A DNA stretch of 64,000 nucleotides, from assembly GCF_000966285.1 (NCBI RefSeq), contig NZ_KQ031391.1, forward strand, positions 492,978-556,977, given 5' to 3'. A model generated the notes under the pieces. The model saw nothing but the letters and a program-made list of their open reading frames with translations, was not told the DNA's origin and ran no database searches. Made by a program: the position numbers and the translations under genes. Positions within the stretch are counted from its first letter, which is position 1; every line of letters begins with the position of its first letter. Positions 35,907 through 42,487 of this stretch are shown one piece after another. This stretch comes from Pseudofrankia sp. DC12. Lineage in GTDB: Bacteria > Actinomycetota > Actinomycetes > Frankiales > Frankiaceae.

Positions 35907-37229
35907 GGTAACACAGAGAGCCGACCGTCGAGCGCCGGGGGCGAAGCCGGCCCGGCCGACCGGCGTCCGGCGGCGCCGGGCCAGCGGCGGCCGGCCGCCA
36001 CCGCCGAGCCGGCCCTGCCGGGTGACGAGCTCGGCCGAGCGTGGCTGGCCGCGCGGGCGGGTCTCACCGTGACCCACCTGGACACGGCCGCGTCGGGAGT
36101 GCCGAGTAGCGGCGTCCTCGCGGCCCAGACGACCTACCTGGCGGCCGAGGCGACAGTCGGCTCCTACGTGGCCCAGCACGAGGTCGCCGCCGGTCCGCTG
36201 GCCGCGGCCCGGGGGACGCTCGCGGGGCTGCTCGACCCGGCGCTGCGAGCCGGGGACGTCGTGTTCCACCACTCCGCGACGTCGGCTTTCGCGGCATTGC
36301 TGGCCGCCTGGCCGCTGCCGCGCGGCGGGCGGGTCGGGATCGTCCCCAGCGACTTCCGGTCGAACTGGCTCGCCCTGTTGGCCCGCGCCGGCCGCGACGA
36401 GCTGGAGCTGGTCGACCTGCCGACGCTGCCCGACGGCCGCCTCGACCTCGGCCGGCTCACCCGCGGCGACGGCCCGGGCGCCCTGGACCGGCTCGACCTG
36501 GTGGCGTTTCCCGAGGTGCCCAGCCAGCGGGGAATCGTCCAGCCGACGGCGGCCGTGGCGGCGCTGTGCCGGGCCGCCGGGGTGCCGCTGCTGCTCGACG
36601 TGGCCCAGTCGCTGGGCCAGGTGGACGTGACGGCGGCCGGGGCGACCGGCGGGGTCACGGCCTACGCCGGTACCTCCCGCAAGTGGCTGTGCGGGCCGCG
36701 AGGTGTCGGCTTCGTCGCCGTGCGACCGGACTTCGTGGAGCGCCTCGGCGTGGCGGCGGCGTCCGGTCACGCCGCGGGCTGGGAGCCCGACCCGGCCGCG
36801 CCCGCGGGCAGCAGGGTCGTACCCGCCCCAGGCGTCGGCCGTTTCGACGTGGGCGAGGCCCCGGTCGCCGCCTGGCTGGGCTTCGGGGCCGCGCTGGCCG
36901 AGCACGCGGCCGCCGGTCCGGGCGCGGTCCGGGCCCGTGTCCACGCGCTGGCCGGCGCCGCCCGGCGCCGCCTCGATGGCCTGGCCGGCTGGCGGCTCGG
37001 CGAGGACGTCGACTCCCCCTGTGGCATCGTCACCCTGTTGCCACGGGCAGGCGTCGACCCGCCGGCGGTCCAGGCCCGGTTGGCCCAGGACGAACGGATC
37101 CTGACCACCGCGATCGGCCCGGCCCGGGCCCGCGACGCCGTCCCGGTCCTGCGGGTCAGCCCGCCCGTCCACGCCACCCTGGCCGACCTCGACCGCCTCG
37201 CCGGGGCCCTGGAGCGGCTCAGCCGCTGA
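35868..37229 (+). CDS. egtE: PLP-dependent class V aminotransferase, EgtE-like
   Basis: A fold-type I PLP enzyme of about 453 residues. Compared with mycobacterial EgtE, which removes the cysteine moiety to form ergothioneine, it keeps the order LDTAAS, VGSYVA, GDVVFHHSATSAF, FPEVPSQRGIVQP, LLLDVAQSLGQVDV (PLP-ring Asp), and AGTSRKWLCGPRGVG with the Schiff-base Lys, then FDVGEAPVAAWLGFGAAL and VLRVSPPVH. The conserved part begins near residue 45; before that is a low-complexity head containing the 18-bp repeat. Start is ATG at 35868 or one of two later ATGs; GTG at 35841 is possible. No egtABCD genes adjoin it, so the EgtE role is inference; a cysteine desulphurase-like role is the alternative. 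Confidence 0.75.
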   Translation: MGDADSMGDADSMGNTESRPSSAGGEAGPADRRPAAPGQRRPAATAEPALPGDELGRAWLAARAGLTVTHLDTAASGVPSSGVLAAQTTYLAAEATVGSYVAQHEVAAGPLAAARGTLAGLLDPALRAGDVVFHHSATSAFAALLAAWPLPRGGRVGIVPSDFRSNWLALLARAGRDELELVDLPTLPDGRLDLGRLTRGDGPGALDRLDLVAFPEVPSQRGIVQPTAAVAALCRAAGVPLLLDVAQSLGQVDVTAAGATGGVTAYAGTSRKWLCGPRGVGFVAVRPDFVERLGVAAASGHAAGWEPDPAAPAGSRVVPAPGVGRFDVGEAPVAAWLGFGAALAEHAAAGPGAVRARVHALAGAARRRLDGLAGWRLGEDVDSPCGIVTLLPRAGVDPPAVQARLAQDERILTTAIGPARARDAVPVLRVSPPVHATLADLDRLAGALERLSR

Positions 37230-37397
37230 CAGGCGCGAGCCGGGCCGGCGGGCGGCCCCGGGGCGTGCCCCAACCGCCGTCACCGCGACGCGCGAGAGGA
37301 CCTTCGGCCGCACAGGCCCGCGGCCGGGGTGTGGCATTGTCCGGATCACGAGGCGGACGGGCATTGCGCCCACGCAAACTCGGCGGAAAGGCGCGCC

Positions 37398-38984
37398 ATG
37401 ACCAAGCCGCGAGAAGGCTCCGACGACGCGGCCGTGGGCCGGCCATCCGCGGGCCGTGGGCTCCACCGGCGGGACTTTCTCGGAACCGCCCTGGCCACGA
37501 CCGTCGTCACCGCCGGCGCGGCGGCCGGCTGCGGGCCGGCCGGCCGCCCGACGGCGGCGGCCGCCACGACGCCAGCGGGCGCCACCCCGCCGCCGGTCGC
37601 GGAGATGATGTCCTGGATCGACCAGGTCGTCGCGCGCGGGGTGCGCCGGCCGGGCTACGCCGCCGACGGCTGGACCACCGGGTTCGTCGCCCAGAAGTTC
37701 CGCGAGTTCGGGCTGGTCGACGTGCACGCCGAGCCGGTGGCGGTGACCCGCTGGGAGCCCGAGCGGTACACGCTGACCGCCACCCCCGCCGGCGCGGCGG
37801 CCCGGGACCTGGCCTGCTTCCCGCTGCCGCACGCGGCGCCCGCGAGCAGGCTGGAGGCGCAGCTCGCCAGCTTCGACGCGGCCAGCCCCAGCGCGGTCGC
37901 CGGCCGAGCGGCGCTGGTCGACGCCCGGCCGCTGGCGCTCCCACCGGCTGTGCCCGCCGGGCTCGGCAGCGCGCCGAAGGACCTGTCCCGCCGGGTGTAC
38001 GACCCGGCAGGAACCTTCGCCGGCGAGACCCAGGTGCTGCCGTTGGCCAGCACCTCCGACGCCGTCACCGACCCGGCCGCCCAGGCCGGCGCCGTCGCGT
38101 TCATCGGCTGCCTCGTCGGCTACCCCAGCGGCGGCCACCGCTACTACTTCCCGTACAACGGCAAGCCGACGGCGCTGCCCGGGGTCTGGATCGGCGCGGG
38201 CGACGGGCGGTGGCTGCGCGACCAGCTCGCCCGCGGCCCGGTCCGGGTCCGCCTCGACGTGGCGACGTCCACCGCGCCGGCGCGCAGCGACAACGTGGTC
38301 GGCGACCTGCCCGGCCCGCCCGGCGACGACGAGCTGGTCCTGATCGGGTCACACCACGACGCGCCGTGGGCCTCCGCCGTCGAGGACGGCAGCGGGATCG
38401 CGATGGTCCTGGCCCAGGCCAGGTACTGGTCGCGGGTGCCGGCGGCCGACCGGCCGCACCGGATGCGCTTTCTGCTCCAGGGCGGGCACTTCCACGGCGG
38501 CGCCGGGCTGGTCGACTACGTGGCGAAACACGGCACCGAACTGGCGAAGGTCGTGCTGGAGGTGCACCTGGAGCACGCCGCCCGCGACGTCGCCGCCGCC
38601 GGCGGGCGCCTCACGGCCACCGGCCGCTGCGTGCCGCGCTGGTTCTTCACCAGCAGGATCCCAGCGCTGGAGAGCACGGTCTACGACGCGCTGGTCGCCG
38701 AGCGGCTGGGCCGGTCGATGCTGCTCGCGCCCGATGCCTTCGGCCCGATGCCGCTGTCCGACGGGGCGCTCTACTACCCGGCCGGCGTCCCCATCGTCCA
38801 GTTCCTCTCGGCACCCTGGTACCTGTTCGACGAGGCGGACACCCTCGACAAGGTCGACCAGGACAGCCTGCTCCCGATCACCCGCGCGGTCATCCGGATC
38901 CTCGACGCGACCCGCGCGATGACCGCGGCGGGCCTACGGGCGCAGCGCGTGCGGCCACCGGCCCAGAGCGGCTCGCCGTCCTGA
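37398..38984 (+). CDS. Tat-exported M28-like protein with altered metal site
   Basis: A 528-residue exported lipoprotein-like protein. It starts with a twin-arginine signal (LHRRDFLGTALATT) followed by a lipobox-like AAAGC, so it is probably anchored outside the membrane. The body has an M28-peptidase fold with an inserted domain (about 130-270). Of the usual ligands, GSHHD (His319/Asp321 region) and VEDGSG (Asp330) remain, but the Glu-Glu that carries the general base reads GGHFHG at 362-367, the next acidic ligand is in EVHLEH (388-393), and the final His of the YHT motif reads YLFDEADT (475-482). It may use a different metal set or be inactive. ATG at 37398 has GAAAGG seven bases upstream. 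It follows the EgtE-like gene after 168 bp. Confidence 0.82.
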   Translation: MTKPREGSDDAAVGRPSAGRGLHRRDFLGTALATTVVTAGAAAGCGPAGRPTAAAATTPAGATPPPVAEMMSWIDQVVARGVRRPGYAADGWTTGFVAQKFREFGLVDVHAEPVAVTRWEPERYTLTATPAGAAARDLACFPLPHAAPASRLEAQLASFDAASPSAVAGRAALVDARPLALPPAVPAGLGSAPKDLSRRVYDPAGTFAGETQVLPLASTSDAVTDPAAQAGAVAFIGCLVGYPSGGHRYYFPYNGKPTALPGVWIGAGDGRWLRDQLARGPVRVRLDVATSTAPARSDNVVGDLPGPPGDDELVLIGSHHDAPWASAVEDGSGIAMVLAQARYWSRVPAADRPHRMRFLLQGGHFHGGAGLVDYVAKHGTELAKVVLEVHLEHAARDVAAAGGRLTATGRCVPRWFFTSRIPALESTVYDALVAERLGRSMLLAPDAFGPMPLSDGALYYPAGVPIVQFLSAPWYLFDEADTLDKVDQDSLLPITRAVIRILDATRAMTAAGLRAQRVRPPAQSGSPS

Positions 38985-39003
38985 GGTCCTGACCCCGCCG
39001 GCG

Positions 39004-39032
39004 CCCAGCCGGTCAGCCGGTCAGCCGGTCAG
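39004..39032. repeat. 8-bp tandem repeat at convergent gene ends
   Basis: CCGGTCAG is repeated three times just before the stop of the hydrolase gene, which falls inside the last copy. Confidence 0.8.
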
Positions 39033-39781
39033 CCGCCGAAGTACAGCAGCCACTGCTCGCGGGTGCGCGGGCGGTAGACCATGTTCGTCTGCGTCACGTC
39101 CGACATGGCGGCGCTGTCGCGCGGCGGCGAGTAGAAATGGCCGGGATAGACGACCGGGTCGTCCGGGAGCGCGGCCAGCCGCTGCAGGCTGTCGTACATC
39201 TGGGCCGGGCTGCCGCCGGGGAAGTCGGTCCGGCCGCACCCGTCGAGGAAGAGCGTGTCGCCGGCGACGAGCCGGTTGTCGACGAGGAAGCACTGGCTGC
39301 CCGGGGTGTGGCCCGGAGTGTGCAGCAGCCGGACCGGGATCGCGCCGACGTCGACGGTGTCGTCGTGGTCGTGCTCGACGAGGTCGGAGGCGGACACCTC
39401 GGTGACCCGGCGGACGAACTCGGCCTCGTTCTTGTTGACGTGCACCGGCGCCTGCACCCTTGCCAGCACCTCCCGGATCCCGGCCAGCGAGAAGCCCATC
39501 ATCGTCCCGCCGACGTGGTCGGGGTGATGGTGCGTGGCCAGCATCCCGACGAGCCGCATCCCGTCGGCCCCGAGGATCCCGAGCAGCTCCTCGGCGGCGT
39601 ACGCGGGGTCGACGATGACGGCCTCGCCGGTCTCCCGGTCGCCGATCAGGTAGCAGAAGTTGACCATCTGCCTCGCGATGGGGTCACCGACGGCGAAGTC
39701 CCGGCCCGACAGCAGCTGGCGGAAATACAACCTCTCAGATCGGCTTCGCCGATCTGAGAGGAACCCTGGACGGTCTTCCAT
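39029..39781 (-). CDS. Metallo-beta-lactamase fold hydrolase (glyoxalase II-like)
   Basis: Binuclear metal hydrolase of about 250 residues. The motifs are in order: TTHHHPDHVGG, HTPGHTPGSQCF, DGCGRTDFPGG and VYPGH, giving all His/Asp ligands. DGCGRTDFPGG is typical of the glyoxalase II and persulphide dioxygenase group. Conserved sequence begins LYFRQLLSGRDFAVGDPIARQMVNF. The first 17 codons, from ATG 39781, are formed by a perfect 31-bp palindrome; if that is a late insertion the original start may be TTG at 39730. Substrate not determined. Confidence 0.88.
   Translation of the reverse strand: MEDRPGFLSDRRSRSERLYFRQLLSGRDFAVGDPIARQMVNFCYLIGDRETGEAVIVDPAYAAEELLGILGADGMRLVGMLATHHHPDHVGGTMMGFSLAGIREVLARVQAPVHVNKNEAEFVRRVTEVSASDLVEHDHDDTVDVGAIPVRLLHTPGHTPGSQCFLVDNRLVAGDTLFLDGCGRTDFPGGSPAQMYDSLQRLAALPDDPVVYPGHFYSPPRDSAAMSDVTQTNMVYRPRTREQWLLYFGG
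39731..39761. repeat. Perfect 31-bp palindrome inside the start of the hydrolase gene
   Basis: CCTCTCAGATCGGC-TTC-GCCGATCTGAGAGG: 14 bp perfect arms with a TTC loop. Its core (GATCGGC-TTC-GCCGATC) also lies at 30505-30521. It encodes residues 7-17 (FLSDRRSRSER) of the hydrolase if translation starts at 39781. Confidence 0.95.
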
Positions 39782-40354
39782 GCCGCCAGGCTAGCCAACC
39801 TGCGTCGCCGCGGCGCCCCGCGGGTAAGCGATCCGATCCCGACAAGACCGTGCCGATCTGCTACAAGGAGGTGAAAGAGCAGCGGGGCGCACGCTACGGT
39901 CACCCAGACCGGGGGGAACCGGCGCAGCCCCGCCCGCCGGCGTCCGCCCGCCACAGCCGGCGGGCCCGCCGAAGACCACCAACCGCGGGCGGTCACCGGC
40001 ACTCGTCGCCACCGCCGGGCCGAGCTGGCTCATCGGCGTCTACGAGTTCTCACAGACGCTGGCGAGGATCCCGGTGGCGATCTTCGTACTGTCCTGGCTC
40101 GTCACCGGCCTGATCAGGCTGGGAAGGCACGTCGCCCGCATCACCCGTACCGACAGCTGACGATGGACTGCGACTGCAGCTGCTGAGGGCCCGATGGGGC
40201 CGGGCCCGGCCGCCGGACAACCCCGCCGCGAGAATTCCAGACGGGCCTGAAGGTCGCGTGGCCCGGTTCCCGGTGGCACAACTCGCGGGCTACAGCCGCT
40301 GGCGCCGACGGGCTGTGCGCCGTGAGCCACGATCGGGTCTGCTGAAATGGGGCG
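39782..40354. other. Intergenic region with an unused strong ribosome site and a degenerate membrane helix
   Basis: About 570 bp. AAGGAGGTGA at 39865-39874 is a perfect Shine-Dalgarno sequence but no usable start codon in the frame that follows is evident. From about 40026 to 40160 one plus-strand frame reads WLIGVYEFSQTLARIPVAIFVL and SWLVTGLIRLGRH, like a membrane helix with a natural TGA, but has no start back to the stop at 39825. This may be a broken small membrane-protein gene. The rest shows nothing. Confidence 0.5.
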
Positions 40355-41134
40355 GTGCCTCCCCCTGACCCTCCGCTTGTCCCGAACGACGGCTCCGCGC
40401 CGGGCACCTCCCCCAGTGTCCCCGCGGTGCCACCCGGATCACCGGAGACCGAAGACACCGCGCTCGACGACGGAAGACCCGCCTCCGTCACCGTCGCGGC
40501 GGTAGACGACCACCCGATCGTCCTGGAGGGCCTCGCGACAGCGCTGCGCCAGCTGCCCGGGATCGACGTGATCGCGACCGCGTCGTCGGTCCGGGACCTG
40601 CTGGCCGGACCGGGCCGTCAGGCGGACGTGGTGCTGCTGGATCTCGGCCTCGGCGACGGAAGCAGCCCGCCCGAGACGATTCGTCACCTCATCGACCTGG
40701 GAATGTCCGTGGCCGTCTACAGCGCGACCGCTGACCCGGCGACGGTCCGTGCCGCGATCAGGGCCGGAGCGGCGGCGTTCGTGGCGAAGACCGACCAGCT
40801 GGCCGACGTCGCCGAGGCGGTCCGCAGAACCGCCGACGGAACCGGCTGGATCTCGCCGCCGCTGGCCTTCCTGCTGCTCACCGACGACGCCCCGGACCGT
40901 CCGGCCCTGTCGCCGCAGGAGACCCAGGCGCTCCAGTTCTATGCGGCCGGGCTGTCGATGAAGGCGGTCGCCAGCCGGATGGGCATCGCCCCGGAGACAG
41001 CGAAACAGTACATCGACCGCGTCCGCAAGAAGTACCGCGACGCGGGCCGGGTCGCCGCCAGCAAGATCGATCTTCTGCGCCGGGCCATGGAGGACGGGCT
41101 CATCGACCCGTCGGCCACCGACCCACCGGTCTGA
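40355..41134 (+). CDS. Orphan response regulator with LuxR-type HTH
   Basis: Two-domain regulator of 259 residues. A 40-residue Pro-rich head precedes the receiver domain: AAVDDHPIVLEGL supplies the acidic pair, VVLLDLGLGD the phospho-acceptor Asp, VYSATAD the Ser/Thr and AFVAKTD the Lys. The C-terminal HTH (about residues 185-245) begins LSPQETQALQFYAAGLSMKAVASRMGI and continues PETAKQYIDRVRKKY. No histidine kinase is adjacent. GTG at 40355 has only a weak ribosome site (GGGGCG). The frame ends 330 bp before a convergent membrane-protein gene. Confidence 0.9.
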   Translation: MPPPDPPLVPNDGSAPGTSPSVPAVPPGSPETEDTALDDGRPASVTVAAVDDHPIVLEGLATALRQLPGIDVIATASSVRDLLAGPGRQADVVLLDLGLGDGSSPPETIRHLIDLGMSVAVYSATADPATVRAAIRAGAAAFVAKTDQLADVAEAVRRTADGTGWISPPLAFLLLTDDAPDRPALSPQETQALQFYAAGLSMKAVASRMGIAPETAKQYIDRVRKKYRDAGRVAASKIDLLRRAMEDGLIDPSATDPPV

Positions 41135-41464
41135 GGGCCGCTCTCCGGGCGGGCCAACCAGCGGGCACGGCCTCCGGCGGACGGCCAACGCCCACGCGAC
41201 GGCAACAAAACGCGCGCTGCCGCGTGTGCCTCTACGCGACAAGCGCTTCGCCGGCCGGAAAGCCCGCAGACGGTCCGTGCGGAAGTACCGGGGCGGATGC
41301 CGGCAGGCTCGCGGGCTGCCGGCATCCGCCAGGATGGCGCCGGGAGTACCCCGCGTACCCCGACACCCACCAGCCGGCGACCCGGACGTCCTCCCCCAAG
41401 GATGGTCCCGATCTCCCCAGAACTCGGCTGGCGTCACTGATTCTGCCGGAACCCGACAGATCGG
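41135..41464. other. Intergenic region between convergent genes
   Basis: 330 bp between the response regulator and the membrane-protein gene. GC-rich with GGCATCCGCCAGG-type half repeats (41310 area). No gene or clear terminator seen. Confidence 0.5.
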
Positions 41465-42409
41465 TCACGACCCCATTGGTCCTGCTTCGGCGTCCCCCGG
41501 GCGGGGGTCACCTGTCGCCGCGCTCGCGTGGCGGGCGTCCAGGTCCGGCCCGTCCGCCGGCCCGTCGGCGACCGCCGCCATGGCCGGTGTGGCCCACCCG
41601 TCAGGCGCGGCGGCCCAGGCGGCGCCCGCGCCAGCCGTCCCGTCCGGCCAGGCCCGGCCGCGCGGCGTGCCCACGGGCTGGCGACCGGGCCGGGCCAACA
41701 GCGCCGCGGCGAGGGACAGCAGACCGCCGCCGAGAACCAGCCAAAGGCCGGGCGCGATCGTCGTCGTCGCCTCGATACCCGACCCGGCGAACAGGCCACC
41801 GCCCCGCAGGTAGCCGATGTCGACCAGCGCGACCAGCGCGGTCGCGAGCCCGGCGACCCCCGTCACCGCGGCCAGCAGCCGGGCGGGGATCCCATGCGGC
41901 CGGGCGGCCAGCCCCAGGACCGCGACGCCGACGACGATCCCCAGCCCGAACGTGAGCCGGCCGTGCTGCGTGGGGTCCGTCCCGGACACGGAGAACTCGA
42001 CCAGGCCGAACGCGCGCACCGTCGCCCAGGTCATCGCCGAGGCGCTCATGGTGAGCCCGGCCCCGGCGGCGGCGAGCACGGCCGGCAGCGCCAGCATCAG
42101 GCGGGACCGGCGACGCGCCTGCGGTACCCACCCGTCCGCGGCCGGCGCCGCCGCGGCGACCACGTCGGGCGGCCAGTCATCCGGCCAGAACGCGATGGCC
42201 TGGTCGGCCCCGTCGGCGGCCGCCGAGCCGGGCCGGGCCCACCGCGGGTCGGCGGTGGCGGCCGAGGCGGCCCGCCAGGCGGCCCTGGCCGCCGCGACCC
42301 GCCGGTCCGTCTCCCAGATCGGGCGCCCGGATGCCGGGCCGGGCCGGGCGGGCGCGGCCGGCCCCCCGCCGGTGCCGGCGGCGAACGGCTCGTCCCGATG
42401 CTCGACCAC
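41465..42409 (-). CDS. Four-helix membrane protein with disordered ends (paralogue 1)
   Basis: A 314-residue protein with an acidic/Ala-rich head (about 1-105), then four hydrophobic helices (about 108-250) and a Gly/Ala tail. The membrane unit (LMLALPAVLAAAGAGLTMS...MTWATVRAF, then GIVVGVAVLGLAARPHGI, LLAAVTGVAGLATALVAL, GLWLVLGGGLLSLAAALLA) matches in length and pattern that of the gene just upstream, so the two are paralogues; a conserved Trp follows helix 1. It resembles the Trp-associated membrane-protein group without a known function. The initial GTG lies just after TAACAA. The gap to the upstream paralogue is 78 bp, same strand. Confidence 0.75.
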   Translation of the reverse strand: MVEHRDEPFAAGTGGGPAAPARPGPASGRPIWETDRRVAAARAAWRAASAATADPRWARPGSAAADGADQAIAFWPDDWPPDVVAAAAPAADGWVPQARRRSRLMLALPAVLAAAGAGLTMSASAMTWATVRAFGLVEFSVSGTDPTQHGRLTFGLGIVVGVAVLGLAARPHGIPARLLAAVTGVAGLATALVALVDIGYLRGGGLFAGSGIEATTTIAPGLWLVLGGGLLSLAAALLARPGRQPVGTPRGRAWPDGTAGAGAAWAAAPDGWATPAMAAVADGPADGPDLDARHASAATGDPRPGDAEAGPMGS

Positions 42410-42487
42410 GGGCCGTTGTTACCACGGTCGGCCCGAGTGACGCCCGTCGACCATCGTGACTCCCCGTAGCCTCGGGCCAGGCCGCGG

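Noticed and set aside
35757-38138. 793-codon minus-strand frame across the EgtE-like and M28-like genes
   Set aside because: Spans two real genes and their spacer on the other strand, has no ribosome site and no domain.
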